Assembly: GCA_038363005.1 (NCBI GenBank)
Contig: JBBQBI010000001.1
Span: 310,001 to 374,000, forward strand
Reading direction: 5' to 3'
Origin: JAKOWB01 sp038363005
GTDB lineage: Bacteria > Pseudomonadota > Alphaproteobacteria > Kiloniellales > JACOMY01
Length of the DNA stretch: 64,000 nucleotides
Position numbers and translations under genes: made by a program. Below, piece by piece: positions 16,822-26,136 of this stretch. Each line of letters begins with the position of its first letter. Positions within the stretch are counted from its first letter, which is position 1. The notes beneath the pieces were generated by a model. That model did no database searches. It was not told the origin of the DNA and saw only the letters and a program-made list of their open reading frames with translations.

Positions 16822-17584
16822 CCTGCTTGCCGTGTTGAGCCGCGGCTGGCGCCTGGCGGCCACGGGCTTTGGATTCGCGCTGTTCTTCGGCGGTGGCGCG
16901 ATCGCTGCTGTCACCCTGTTCCCGCTGATCCGCGGCCTGACGGCCAATCCAGCGGCGCGCAATCGCAACACGCAGAATGCCATCCACCACATGTTCCGCG
17001 GTTACCTGCGGATGCTGCAGGCGCTGGGTGTCTTGCGCATCGATCTGGCCGGTGCCCGCGATCTGGGGTCGCTCAAGGGCAAGTTGATCGTCGCCAATCA
17101 TCCCACACTTCTGGACGTGGTGCTGCTGATGGCAGTGATTCCGCGCGTGCAGTGCATCGTCAAGCATCAGCTCTGGAACAGTTTCTATCTGCGCGGCGTG
17201 GTGCGCCAGGCCGGCTACATCCGCAATGACCTGGAACCGGAGGCGCTGGTCGAGGCCTGCCGCGCCGCGATCGAAAGCGGCACCAACCTGATCATCTTCC
17301 CGCAGGGCACGCGCACGCGGCCGGACGCGTCGCTGCGATTCCATCGCGGCTTCGCCAACATCGCGCTGCTGGCGAAGGCCGACATACAGATGGTGAGGAT
17401 CACCTGCGAACCGCTCTACCTGTCGAAGGGCGAGCCCTGGTGGCGTATACCCGCCAAGGCGCCGCGGTTCAGGGTGGTTCCGGGGGAATGCCTGGAGGTT
17501 GCTACGCTGAGCGATAGGCCCCGCGCGCTGGCTGCGCGGGCCCTGGTTCGGCGCCTGGAAGTCTATTACACGGGGATTGCCTGA
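16814..17584 (+). CDS. PlsC-type acyltransferase of the aryl polyene cluster (ApeD type)
   Basis: The 256-residue protein belongs to the lysophospholipid acyltransferase superfamily. It has an N-terminal membrane segment (about residues 17-40), the HX4D catalytic motif NHPTLLD (H96, D101) and the substrate motif FPQGTRTR (162-169). In aryl polyene clusters this enzyme is thought to help attach the polyene or acyl chain to the lipid anchor at the inner membrane. It overlaps the gene upstream and is followed after 1 bp by the first carrier-protein gene. Confidence 0.88.
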   Translation: MRDLLAVLSRGWRLAATGFGFALFFGGGAIAAVTLFPLIRGLTANPAARNRNTQNAIHHMFRGYLRMLQALGVLRIDLAGARDLGSLKGKLIVANHPTLLDVVLLMAVIPRVQCIVKHQLWNSFYLRGVVRQAGYIRNDLEPEALVEACRAAIESGTNLIIFPQGTRTRPDASLRFHRGFANIALLAKADIQMVRITCEPLYLSKGEPWWRIPAKAPRFRVVPGECLEVATLSDRPRALAARALVRRLEVYYTGIA

Positions 17585-17585
17585 G

Positions 17586-17846
17586 ATGAGCGAACTGGAA
17601 CTCGAGATCAAGCAGCTCATCATTTCGGCGCTGCGCCTGGAGGATCTGAGCCCCGAGCAGATGGACAGCGAGGAGCCCCTGTTCGGCGCCGGACTGGGGC
17701 TCGATTCAATCGATGCCTTGGAACTGGGCGTGGCGATCCGCAAGAAGTACGATATCAAGATTGAGAACGTGAGCGACGAAGTCCGGACGCATTTCGAAAC
17801 TGTCCGTAATCTGGCGAAGTTTGTACATGATCGGCGTGGAAAATGA
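17586..17846 (+). CDS. Acyl carrier protein 1 (ApeE type)
   Basis: The 86-residue protein has the phosphopantetheine site LGLDSIDALEL with Ser41, on which the growing chain or starter is tethered. It differs from the fatty-acid AcpP in having many Lys residues in its C-terminal half (AIRKKYDIKIEN). Two carrier proteins side by side are characteristic of aryl polyene clusters, where one is thought to carry the aryl starter and the other the elongating polyene. It overlaps the second carrier gene by 4 bp (ATGA). Confidence 0.88.
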   Translation: MSELELEIKQLIISALRLEDLSPEQMDSEEPLFGAGLGLDSIDALELGVAIRKKYDIKIENVSDEVRTHFETVRNLAKFVHDRRGK

Positions 17847-18100
17847 GCAATACGTTATCTGCGGAGCAGATCTTTGATCGTCTGAAATACTTTCTCGAAG
17901 CCAATTTCGAGATACCGTCGGAAAAGATCGTTCCCGAGGCGCGGCTGTATGAGGATCTCGACCTCGACAGCATCGACGCCGTGGATCTGATGGTGAAGCT
18001 GCGTGACATTACGGGGCGTCAACTGCGCGCCGATGAATTCAAGACCGTCCGCACCGTTGGCGATGTCCTCGACAGAATCAATGCGATCGTGGCGGGCTAG
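17843..18100 (+). CDS. Acyl carrier protein 2 (ApeF type)
   Basis: The 85-residue protein carries the motif LDLDSIDAVDLM with Ser43 as the phosphopantetheine attachment site. Its acidic helix II resembles a standard carrier protein, and the pairing with the preceding carrier gene by an ATGA overlap indicates equal synthesis. The next gene starts inside its last 20 bp, continuing the chain of overlaps. Confidence 0.88.
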   Translation: MSNTLSAEQIFDRLKYFLEANFEIPSEKIVPEARLYEDLDLDSIDAVDLMVKLRDITGRQLRADEFKTVRTVGDVLDRINAIVAG

Positions 18101-18662
18101 GTTGGGCGGTGTTCTGTCCGCGCTCGCCGTGGCAGCCAGTGTCGCCTATCCCTTCGCCGTTTACTTTGCCGACGATCGCATCGGCCCGCTGGTCTTCGTG
18201 GCAGCGGCCATCGCACTGATCGCCCTGCGCCTGGTTGCCCTGCGCGCTGAGGAGGCCCGACGCTGGCGCATGCCGCTGCTGGTCGTTGCCAGCCTCCTGC
18301 TGCTCCTGGCCTCGATCGACCTGGATTTCGCGACCAGGTCCTATCCCCTGCTGCTTAGCCTGGCGGCCGCCGGATTGTTCGGCTGGTCGCTGCTGCGCCC
18401 GCCGAGCCTTATCGAGCGTCTGGCCAGGATCAGGCAACCCGACCTGCCGCCGGCCGCGCAGCGCTACTGTCGCCGCGTGACGGTAATCTGGACCTGCTGG
18501 CTGGTGTGCAACGCCGGTGTGGCGGGAGCGCTGGCTGCCTGGGGCAGTGTCGCGCAATGGGCGCTGTGGACCGGTGTTGTGTTCTACGTGGTCAGCGGCG
18601 CGCTGCTCGCGGGCGAATACGCGGTGCGCCACCTGGTCCGCCGACGCGGTCTGACGCCATGA
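18081..18662 (+). CDS. Multi-pass membrane protein of aryl polyene cluster (COG4648-like)
   Basis: The 193-residue protein is strongly hydrophobic, with about five to six membrane segments (near 8-30, 33-50, 62-78, 85-100, 135-158 and 160-178). Proteins of this type lie between the carrier-protein and ligase genes in aryl polyene clusters; their role is unknown. The ATG at 18081 overlaps the carrier gene by 20 bp. Its stop overlaps the ligase start (ATGA), which supports the reading frame. Confidence 0.72.
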   Translation: MRSWRARLGGVLSALAVAASVAYPFAVYFADDRIGPLVFVAAAIALIALRLVALRAEEARRWRMPLLVVASLLLLLASIDLDFATRSYPLLLSLAAAGLFGWSLLRPPSLIERLARIRQPDLPPAAQRYCRRVTVIWTCWLVCNAGVAGALAAWGSVAQWALWTGVVFYVVSGALLAGEYAVRHLVRRRGLTP

Positions 18663-20386
18663 CCCCCGTGCCTCTGTCGATGCTGCTGGCGCAAGCGCGC
18701 GATCCGGCCGCCATCGTCGGCGAGACGGGCGGGCGCGCCCGCACCTTCGCGGAGCTGCGCGGCGATGTAGCCGCCCATGCCACGCGTCTGCGCGCCAGCA
18801 ATTGCCGCCGCGGGCTGCTGGTGACCCATGACGCCTATTGGGCAGCAGTGGGTCTGCTGGCACTGCTGCACGCCGGGGCGACGGTGGTGCTGCCGCAGAA
18901 CCTGCAGCCCGGCGGCTATGGCACGGATGACTGGGACCGGATCGTCACCGACCGCGCCAGTGATTCGGAGGGTGCGTATCTGCTGGAGTCCGCGGAGAAG
19001 TCGGCCGGGCCACTGCCGCCGCTGGCGGAGTCCGGCGGTGGCTTCGAGCTGTTTACCGCAGGCTCGACCGGCGCCCCAAAGCGAACCACCAAGAGCCTCG
19101 CGCAGATGGATGCCGAGGCCGCGCTGGTCGAGCGTCTGCTGGCGCCCTGGGTGGATGCCGTGGCGCCGGTGCTTGGAACAGTGCCGCTGCACCATCTCTA
19201 TGGATTGACCTTCCGACTGGTCTGGCCGCTGACCAGCGGCCGGCTGATCGGTGGGCGCACGCACGATTTCTGGGAATCCCTGGCCACGGGATCGCTGGCC
19301 GGCGCGGCCTTGATCACCAGCCCGGCGCATCTGACCCGTATTTCGCTGCCCGTCCTGGCGGCTGACAAGGGGCCGGCGCTGGTGCTGTCGGCAGGCGCCG
19401 CCCTGCCGGAGGCCGCCGCCGCCGCGGCTCGTGGTCAGCTGGGGACAGCCGTCACCGAGATATTCGGCAGTACCGAGACAGGCGTGGTTGCCTGGCGCCG
19501 GCGCAGCGAGCCCGACCCGGCCTGGACAGCGTTTCCCGGCGTCGAGGTGAAGGCACAGCCGGACGGGCGCATCGCTATCCAGTCGCCGCTGATCGCCGCG
19601 AGCGACCTGGACAGCGATGGCTGGTACGCCGGCGCCGACTTGATCGCGCTGGATGGCAGCGGCTTCCGCTTGCAAGGACGTGCCGACCGCATCCTAAAGA
19701 TCGAGGGCAAGCGGGTCAGCCTGGCCGATCTCGAACGACGTCTGGGCGAGCACGAGCTGGTCGCCGAGGCCGCCGTTTTGAGCCTGGAGGAAGACCACAG
19801 CGTGCTGGGTGCCGTCGTGGTGCCGACCGTCGCGGGTGAGAGTCGCCTGCGTGAATTGGGCGCCTTCCGTTTTGGTCGCCTGCTGCGGGGCCAGCTGTCG
19901 TTGACCCAGGACGTCGGCGGACTGCCGCGACGCTGGCGTTTCGTCGCGGCCCTGCCGCTGGCCCCACTGGGCAAGCGACGCCTGGCCGACCTGCGGAGGC
20001 TATTCGATACGGCGGCAGAAACCTCGGCGCCACCGCGGCCCAGGGAGCCGGAGCTGCGGGCATCGCGGCAGATTCCCGATGGCATTGAGCTGGACCTTTT
20101 CATCTCGCCCGACCTGGCCCAGTTGGAGGGGCACTTCCCTGGACTGCCCATCGTGCCCGGGGTCGCGCAGATCGACTGGGCGGCGCTGTTCGCCGTACGC
20201 CACCTGCAGCTACCGGTCGAGGCGGTGCGCCGCTTCCAGGTCAAGTTCCGCCGGGTGATGACGGCCAACGTGCTGGTGACTCTTGCCCTGCGCCATCCGC
20301 CGGCGACCCGCCGGCTCGAGTTCAGCTATCGCCTGGGCGAAGAGGTACTGACGTCCGGCACCATCACGCTGCCCGAGGCGCCATGA
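18659..20386 (+). CDS. Aryl/acyl ligase fused to a FabZ-like dehydratase (ApeH-ApeI fusion)
   Basis: The 575-residue protein joins two enzymes. Residues 1 to about 460 are an AMP-forming ligase with P-loop LFTAGSTGAPKRTTKS (131-146), FGSTETG near 265 and GRADRILKIEGKRVSL near 345; it should load the aromatic starter on a carrier protein. Residues 470-575 form a hotdog domain with HFPGLPIVPGV (492-502), the catalytic His region of FabA/FabZ dehydratases, which would remove water to form each double bond. In many aryl polyene clusters these are separate genes. The canonical dehydratase Glu is not obvious (QIDWA follows the motif), so activity may differ. Overlaps with both neighbours. Confidence 0.85.
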   Translation: MTPVPLSMLLAQARDPAAIVGETGGRARTFAELRGDVAAHATRLRASNCRRGLLVTHDAYWAAVGLLALLHAGATVVLPQNLQPGGYGTDDWDRIVTDRASDSEGAYLLESAEKSAGPLPPLAESGGGFELFTAGSTGAPKRTTKSLAQMDAEAALVERLLAPWVDAVAPVLGTVPLHHLYGLTFRLVWPLTSGRLIGGRTHDFWESLATGSLAGAALITSPAHLTRISLPVLAADKGPALVLSAGAALPEAAAAAARGQLGTAVTEIFGSTETGVVAWRRRSEPDPAWTAFPGVEVKAQPDGRIAIQSPLIAASDLDSDGWYAGADLIALDGSGFRLQGRADRILKIEGKRVSLADLERRLGEHELVAEAAVLSLEEDHSVLGAVVVPTVAGESRLRELGAFRFGRLLRGQLSLTQDVGGLPRRWRFVAALPLAPLGKRRLADLRRLFDTAAETSAPPRPREPELRASRQIPDGIELDLFISPDLAQLEGHFPGLPIVPGVAQIDWAALFAVRHLQLPVEAVRRFQVKFRRVMTANVLVTLALRHPPATRRLEFSYRLGEEVLTSGTITLPEAP

Positions 20387-22062
20387 CCGGCGCCTTCCGC
20401 CCCTGTGCCGTGGTGCCAAGCTTCAATCACTGGCGCAGCGCCGGCCTGGTGGTGCAGCGCCTGCGCGCGGCGGGCCTCACCGTCTTCATCATCGACGACG
20501 GCAGCGCCGAGCCAGCGCGTGGCGCGCTGGCCGCCTTGGCCGGCGAGGGCTGCATCCTGCACCGCAACGCGGTCAACCAGGGCAAGGGCGGCGCGGTAAT
20601 ACAGGGCCTGCGCCTGGCGATCGCCGCCGGCTACAGCCACGCGGTGCAGGTCGACGCCGATGGCCAGCACGACCTGGATGCCCTGCCGCAGCTGCTGGCG
20701 CTGGCCGAACGCCTTCCGCAGGCCCTGGTGACTGGCGCGCCGCTGTACGACGCCTCGGTGCCGCGCGGCCGCGCGATCGGCCGCAAGATCACGCATTTCT
20801 GGGTCGGGATCGAAACGCTATCGTGGCCTGCGCCCGATACCATGTGCGGCTTTCGCGTCTATCCGCTGGGCGCCGTGGCAGCACTGCTGGACTCCGGCGA
20901 GCGGATCGGCCGGCGCATGGACTTCGACATCGAGGTGGTGGTGCGGCTGTCCTGGCGCGGCACGCCGGTGGTTGAGCTCCCGGTGCGCGTTGTCTATCCG
21001 CCGGACAATACCTCGAACTTCCGCATGCTGCGCGACAATGTCCGGATCAGCCTGATGCACACGCGACTGGTGTTCATCATGCTGTGGCGGCTGCCGTCGA
21101 TCCTGCGCTACCGGTCGCGCCGCCGCGAGGCATCCCGGCCATGGCCCAAGCTGGCCGAGCGAGGGGCCTATGCGGGGCTGCGCATCTGCGCCACCGTCTA
21201 TCGACTGCTCGGCCGCCGCTGCTGCATGGCCTTGTTGAGCCCGGTGGCGCTGTATTTCTATCTCACCGGTCGCCACCAGCGGCGGGCGTCCAAGGCCTTC
21301 CTGGCGCGCGCCTTCGCCACCAAGGGCGGCCGGCCACCCGGGTTTGGTTCTGGCTACCGGCATTTCCGCTCCTTCGCCGGGCGCGCGCTGGACACCTTCA
21401 TCGGCTGGACGGGCGGCCTGTCGCCGGACGCGCTGGTGCGCGACCAGGGCCAAGTCTGGAAGTCGCTCGAGGGCAGCCCGCGCGGCTGCCTCCTCATCGT
21501 TGCTCATGTTGGCAACGTGGAGATGACGCGGGCGCTGCTGGATGAGCAGACGCGGCAGCGGCTGGTCATCCTGGTGCACACCAAGCACGCGGAGAACTTC
21601 AATCGGCTGCTGCGCAAGTTCCGGCCGGCCGCCGCGATCAACTGCTTCCAGGTGACCGAGCTGGGACCCGAAACGGCCATCGCGCTCAGGGAGCGGATCG
21701 ACCGGGGGGACTGGGTGGTGATCGCCGGCGATCGGCCCCCGGTTGGCAGCCAAGGCCGCACTTCCATGGCGCCGTTCCTCGGCAGGCCGGCACCCTTTTC
21801 GCAGGGTCCCTACATCCTGGGCGCCCTGCTGGAGTGCCCGGTCTATACCCTCTTCTGCCTGCGAGAGGGGCGGCAGCATCGTGTCGAGCTGCAGCTGCTG
21901 GCCGAGCACATCGTGCTGCCGCGGCGGGACAGGGCAGCGGCGCTCCAGAGTTATGCGACCGCATTTGCCCGGCGACTGGAAGGCTACGCGCTACGTGATC
22001 CCTATCAGTGGTACAACTTCTTCGATTTCTGGGCGCAGCCTGTGGATGAAGACGGAAGATGA
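20383..22062 (+). CDS. Bifunctional glycosyltransferase-acyltransferase (ApeJ type)
   Basis: The 559-residue protein has a family 2 glycosyltransferase domain (1 to about 235) with the DXD motif VDADGQHD (D91, D93) and a conserved MCGFRVYP block (154-161). It is followed by an LpxL-like lipid acyltransferase domain with catalytic-type motif HVGNVE (H375, E380). This fusion is a signature gene of aryl polyene clusters and is thought to attach a sugar and acyl chain while anchoring the polyene to a lipid. It acts at the inner membrane. Overlaps the ligase gene and the thioesterase gene by 4 bp each. Confidence 0.88.
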   Translation: MTGAFRPCAVVPSFNHWRSAGLVVQRLRAAGLTVFIIDDGSAEPARGALAALAGEGCILHRNAVNQGKGGAVIQGLRLAIAAGYSHAVQVDADGQHDLDALPQLLALAERLPQALVTGAPLYDASVPRGRAIGRKITHFWVGIETLSWPAPDTMCGFRVYPLGAVAALLDSGERIGRRMDFDIEVVVRLSWRGTPVVELPVRVVYPPDNTSNFRMLRDNVRISLMHTRLVFIMLWRLPSILRYRSRRREASRPWPKLAERGAYAGLRICATVYRLLGRRCCMALLSPVALYFYLTGRHQRRASKAFLARAFATKGGRPPGFGSGYRHFRSFAGRALDTFIGWTGGLSPDALVRDQGQVWKSLEGSPRGCLLIVAHVGNVEMTRALLDEQTRQRLVILVHTKHAENFNRLLRKFRPAAAINCFQVTELGPETAIALRERIDRGDWVVIAGDRPPVGSQGRTSMAPFLGRPAPFSQGPYILGALLECPVYTLFCLREGRQHRVELQLLAEHIVLPRRDRAAALQSYATAFARRLEGYALRDPYQWYNFFDFWAQPVDEDGR

Positions 22063-22466
22063 TTTCGGCCGAGATAGACGTCACAGCGCAGTTCGGTGAC
22101 ATCGATCCGATGAATGTGGTGTGGCACGGCCACTACACACGCTTTCTCGAGCGCGCACGCGACGCGCTGATGGAGAAGATCGGCTATAGCTATCCGGAGA
22201 TGACAGGGTCCGGCTACCTCTGGCCGATCGTCGAGCTTCAGGTGAAGTACGTGCGGCCGATCCGGCTGGCACAGCGCATCATCGTGGCGGCCACGCTGGT
22301 CGAGTTCGAGAACCGGCTCAAGATCGCTTACCGCTGCCGCGACGCCGCCACCGGGGAGGTCCTGACGAAGGCGCATACCGTGCAGGTTGCGGTGGCGTCG
22401 GCGACGCAGGAGCTGCGGATGGAATGTCCGGCTGCGCTGACCGATCGGGTCAGGGCGCTGCTATGA
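22059..22466 (+). CDS. Thioesterase, 4HBT hotdog family (ApeK type)
   Basis: The 135-residue protein has the 4-hydroxybenzoyl-CoA thioesterase pattern FGDIDPMNVVWHGHYTRFLE (residues 12-31), in which D16 is the likely catalytic acid and the WHGHYTRF helix lines the pocket. In aryl polyene clusters the thioesterase may release or proofread carrier-bound chains. It overlaps the gene before by 4 bp; a 22-bp gap separates it from the ketosynthase gene. Confidence 0.85.
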   Translation: MISAEIDVTAQFGDIDPMNVVWHGHYTRFLERARDALMEKIGYSYPEMTGSGYLWPIVELQVKYVRPIRLAQRIIVAATLVEFENRLKIAYRCRDAATGEVLTKAHTVQVAVASATQELRMECPAALTDRVRALL

Positions 22467-22488
22467 CCCTTTCGGCGGCTATGACGTG

Positions 22489-23679
22489 ATGGGAGCACCG
22501 CTCGGCATCGCTGCCTTGGGCCTGGCAACGCCCATCGGCATTGGCAAGGCGGCAGTGGCGCCCGCACTGTTCGCGGGCACGCGCAGCGGGCTCGCGTCGC
22601 AGCGGCGTCTGGTGGATGGTCGTATCGTCCACGTCGGCGCGATCGATGCGGCGCTGCCTGCGGTGCCGGAAGAGCTTGCCGCCTTCGACTGTCGTAACAA
22701 CCGCCTCATGCTGCTGGCACTGCGGGAGATCACCGAAGAGATCGAGGCGGCCAAGCTGCGCCACGGGCGCGACCGTGTCGCGGTTATACTGGGCACCAGC
22801 ACCGCCGGCATTGCCGAGGGTGAAGCGGCCTATGCGCAGCTGACGCGCACCGGTACCTGGCCGCGAGGCTATGGCTATCGCCAGCAGGAAACCGGCAATC
22901 TGGCGGAGTTCGCCGCGCGCGCACTGGGCTTGACCGGCGTGGCCTTTACCCTCGCCACGGCCTGCTCCTCGACTGGCAAGGTCTTTGCCACGGCGCGGCG
23001 CCTGATCCGCCAAGGCCTTTGTGACGCCGCGGTCGTTGGTGGCGCCGACACACTGAGCCATATGACCCTCAACGGCTTTGCCGCGTTGGAAGCCATGTCG
23101 CACGGCCTGTGCAGTCCCTTCAGCGCCAACCGCGACGGCATCAACATCGGCGAGGCTGCGGTGGCCTTCCTGGTCGGCCCGGACGCGGCGATCGAGCTGC
23201 GTGGCGTCGGCGAGAGCTCCGACGCGCACCACATGAGCGCACCTGACCCGGACGGCCTTGGCGCTTTCCAGGCGATGGCGGCGGCCTTGCGCGATGCCGC
23301 ACTGGAACCCGACCAGATCGCCTACCTCAATCTGCATGGCACGGCGACGGCGCTAAACGACGCGATGGAAGGCAAGGCCGTGCACGCGCTGTTTGGCGGC
23401 GACACGCCCTGCAGCTCGACGAAGGCCATGACGGGACACACGTTGGGCGCGGCCAGTGCCTGCGAGGCCGCCTTCCTGTGGCTGACGTTGCATCCGGGTT
23501 ACAATCCTGCTGGCCTGCTGCCACCGCACCTCTGGGACGGCATGGCCGACCCTTCCATTCCGCCCTTGGCACTGGTTGCGCCGAACGCCAGGGTGGCGCT
23601 GGATCGGCCCCTGAGTATGTTGAGCAACTCCTTCGCTTTCGGGGGCAACAACGTGGCCCTGGTATTGGGGCGTCCATGA
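22489..23679 (+). CDS. Beta-ketoacyl-ACP synthase I (ApeO type)
   Basis: The 396-residue condensing enzyme has an intact Cys-His-His triad: C159 (ATACSSTGK), H283 (NLHGTATALND) and H317 (AMTGHTLGA). It should elongate the polyene by decarboxylative condensation with malonyl units, with the chain-length-factor-like protein as its likely partner. The ATG at 22489 is preferred over the GTG at 22486 directly before it. It overlaps the dehydratase gene by 4 bp. The next three genes keep the order dehydratase, ketoreductase, ketosynthase known from characterised aryl polyene clusters. Confidence 0.9.
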   Translation: MGAPLGIAALGLATPIGIGKAAVAPALFAGTRSGLASQRRLVDGRIVHVGAIDAALPAVPEELAAFDCRNNRLMLLALREITEEIEAAKLRHGRDRVAVILGTSTAGIAEGEAAYAQLTRTGTWPRGYGYRQQETGNLAEFAARALGLTGVAFTLATACSSTGKVFATARRLIRQGLCDAAVVGGADTLSHMTLNGFAALEAMSHGLCSPFSANRDGINIGEAAVAFLVGPDAAIELRGVGESSDAHHMSAPDPDGLGAFQAMAAALRDAALEPDQIAYLNLHGTATALNDAMEGKAVHALFGGDTPCSSTKAMTGHTLGAASACEAAFLWLTLHPGYNPAGLLPPHLWDGMADPSIPPLALVAPNARVALDRPLSMLSNSFAFGGNNVALVLGRP

Positions 23680-24164
23680 GCGAGTTGCGCTCCTGTCCCT
23701 ATGCGGTCGAGCAGTTGCTGCCGCAGGCGCCGCCAATGGTCCTGATCGACCGGGTAGTCGGGTGGCATGAAACCGGCCTGGTTGCCGCGCTTACCGTGCG
23801 CGAGGACGGCCTGTTCTTCCAGGCGGGCAGGGGTGTCGCGGCACACGTCGCGATCGAGTGGATGGCGCAGAGTTGTGCCGCCTTCGTCGGGTTGCAGGCG
23901 AAGCATGGCGGCAAGCCGGTGAAAATCGGCTTCCTGCTGGGGACGCGTGGCTTTGCCGCCGAGCTGTCCTGGTTCCGCCTGGGCGATGCGATCCTGGTGG
24001 AGGTGACGCAGACGTTCCTCGATGTCGAAATGGCGGTCTTCGACTGCAGCGTCCGAATTAACGGCGAGATCGCGGCGACGGCCGCGCTCACGGTCTATCA
24101 ACCGCGCGACTTGAACGCTGTCCTGTCGCTGCAGGGAATTGCCTTGGCCGGCAATCAGCAGTGA
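23676..24164 (+). CDS. 3-hydroxyacyl-ACP dehydratase (ApeP type)
   Basis: The 162-residue hotdog protein begins PYAVEQLLPQAPPMVLIDRV, the usual opening of ApeP/FabA-like dehydratases, and has AAHVAIEWMAQ (H57, E61) where the catalytic acid of the family lies. It would form the conjugated double bonds together with the dehydratase domain fused to the ligase. Its start overlaps the ketosynthase stop; the ketoreductase gene follows after 4 bp. Confidence 0.85.
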   Translation: MSELRSCPYAVEQLLPQAPPMVLIDRVVGWHETGLVAALTVREDGLFFQAGRGVAAHVAIEWMAQSCAAFVGLQAKHGGKPVKIGFLLGTRGFAAELSWFRLGDAILVEVTQTFLDVEMAVFDCSVRINGEIAATAALTVYQPRDLNAVLSLQGIALAGNQQ

Positions 24165-24168
24165 GACT

Positions 24169-24906
24169 ATGGCAGTGATGAACAAGCGAAGCATTCTGGT
24201 GACCGGCGCCAGCAAGGGTATTGGACAGGCCATCGCGCTGCGGCTGGCAGGCGATGGCTTCCCCGTGGTGGTGCACTTCGGTCAGGATCGACAGGGCGCC
24301 GAGTCGGTGCTGGCGTCGATCCTGGACAAGGGCGGTGTCGGACGCCTGCTCGGCTTTGATATTGCCGACCGGTCGGCGAGCCGCGCCGCGCTCGAGGCTG
24401 ACATGGCGGCGCACGGGCCCTACTGGGGCGTGGTGCTGAACGCTGGCGTGATCCGCGACAACGCCTTTCCGGCGATGGAAGACAGCGACTGGGATACGGT
24501 TCTGGGCGTCAACCTCGATGGCTTCTATAACGTGTTGCGCCCGGTGGTCATGCCAATGGTATCGGCGCGGCAGGGGGGCCGCATCGTTGCCCTGACGTCG
24601 GTCGCCGGGCTGGTGGGCAACCGCGGTCAGGTCAACTACAGTGCCTCCAAGGCCGGCATCATCGGCGCCAGCAAGGCGCTGGCCGTCGAACTTGCCAAGC
24701 GCAACATCACGGTCAACTGCGTGGCGCCGGGTCTGATCGAGACCCGGATGATGGAAGGACTGCCACTGGACGAGGTGACCAGGATGATCCCGATGCGGCG
24801 GATCGGCCGGCCGGAGGAGGTGGCCGGAGCGGTGGCCTTTCTCTGCTCCAACGATGCGGGCTACATCACGCGGCAGGTGATCTCGGTGAATGGTGGCATG
24901 GTATGA
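24169..24906 (+). CDS. 3-oxoacyl-ACP reductase, FabG-like SDR (ApeQ type)
   Basis: The 245-residue short-chain dehydrogenase has the NADP(H) motif TGASKGIG (residues 12-19), NAG at 91-93, and catalytic S144, Y157 and K161 (NYSASKAG). It would reduce the keto group after each condensation step. A second ATG at 24178 is also possible. Its stop overlaps the start of the second ketosynthase gene (ATGA), tying it to the polyene machinery rather than to general fatty-acid synthesis. Confidence 0.9.
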   Translation: MAVMNKRSILVTGASKGIGQAIALRLAGDGFPVVVHFGQDRQGAESVLASILDKGGVGRLLGFDIADRSASRAALEADMAAHGPYWGVVLNAGVIRDNAFPAMEDSDWDTVLGVNLDGFYNVLRPVVMPMVSARQGGRIVALTSVAGLVGNRGQVNYSASKAGIIGASKALAVELAKRNITVNCVAPGLIETRMMEGLPLDEVTRMIPMRRIGRPEEVAGAVAFLCSNDAGYITRQVISVNGGMV

Positions 24907-26129
24907 CGCGGCGGGTGGTCATAACTGCCATGGCCGGCGTTACGGCACTGGGCGACGACTGGCCGGCGATCCGTGCGCGACTGGCCGCCGGCGATACCGC
25001 AATCCGTACCATGCAGGCCTGGGAGCGCTTCACCGGCGTCAACACCCGGCTGGCCGCGCCGATCGCCGATTTCAGCTTCGAGGGTCGCTGGCCACGCAAG
25101 AAGACCCGGACAATGGGAACGGTGGCGGCCATGTCGGTGCTGGCCACCGAGCGGGCCCTGGAGCGGGCGGGCCTCAGCGACAGCGCGACCGTTCGCGATG
25201 GCCGGACCGGCGTGGCCTATGGCTCCTCGTTCGGCAGTCCGCCGCCGGTGCTGGGGTTTGCCGAGCTGATGAGCCAGGGAACCTCCAAGACGCTGAACGC
25301 CACCAGCTACATCCAGATGATGAGCCATACCACGGCGGTGAACATCGGAATGTTCTTCGGCCTGACCGGGCGGATCATTCCAACCTCGAGCGCCTGCACC
25401 TCCGGCAGCCAGGCGATCGGCTATGCGACGGAGGCCATACGAGCTGGCAAGGCCGACATCATGATCGCCGGCGGCGCCGAGGAACTCGACGTTACGCAGG
25501 CGGCAGTGTTCGACACGCTGTTCGCCACCAGCACCCGGAACGACCGGCCGGAGACTACGCCACGGCCCTATGATCGTGATCGCGAGGGCCTGGTGATTGG
25601 CGAGGGTGCCACCACCCTGATTCTCGAGGAGCGCGACTTTGCATTGGCCCGCGGCGCGACGATCCTGGCCGAAGTGGCCGGCTTCGCCTGCAATTCCGAT
25701 GGTCATCACGTCACTCAGCCGCACGCTGAAACGATGGAGGTCGCACTGCGCTTGGCATTGGACGACGCTGGCTTGCCGCCCGAGGCGGTGGGCTTCGTCA
25801 GCGGCCACGGCACGGCGACGGAGTGGGGCGACATCGCGGAAACCCGGGCGACCAACGCTGCGCTTGGGTCCCGCGCGCCAATCCATTCGCTGAAGTCCTA
25901 TTTCGGCCACACGCTCGGTGCCTGCGGCGCCATGGAGGCGTGGCTCGGCATCGAGATGCTGCGCGAAGGCTGGTTTGTGCCGACCGCCAACCTGGAAAGC
26001 GTCGATGAGCGCTGCGGCGAACTCGACTACATCATCGGCGAACCGCGGCGACTGCAGGTCGAGTACCTGATGTCGAACAACTTCGCCTTCGGCGGCATCA
26101 ACACCTCGCTGATCTTCCGGCGGGTCTAG
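24903..26129 (+). CDS. Beta-ketoacyl-ACP synthase II (ApeR type)
   Basis: The 408-residue condensing enzyme retains C165 (TSSACTSGSQ), H302 (GHGTATEWGD) and H336 (YFGHTLGA). It is the second complete ketosynthase in the operon, and by analogy with studied systems may handle the first condensation on the aryl starter or work with a separate partner. It is the last gene of the plus-strand operon and ends 17 bp before the stop codon of the convergent lipoprotein gene. Confidence 0.9.
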   Translation: MTRRVVITAMAGVTALGDDWPAIRARLAAGDTAIRTMQAWERFTGVNTRLAAPIADFSFEGRWPRKKTRTMGTVAAMSVLATERALERAGLSDSATVRDGRTGVAYGSSFGSPPPVLGFAELMSQGTSKTLNATSYIQMMSHTTAVNIGMFFGLTGRIIPTSSACTSGSQAIGYATEAIRAGKADIMIAGGAEELDVTQAAVFDTLFATSTRNDRPETTPRPYDRDREGLVIGEGATTLILEERDFALARGATILAEVAGFACNSDGHHVTQPHAETMEVALRLALDDAGLPPEAVGFVSGHGTATEWGDIAETRATNAALGSRAPIHSLKSYFGHTLGACGAMEAWLGIEMLREGWFVPTANLESVDERCGELDYIIGEPRRLQVEYLMSNNFAFGGINTSLIFRRV

Positions 26130-26136
26130 CCAGCGG

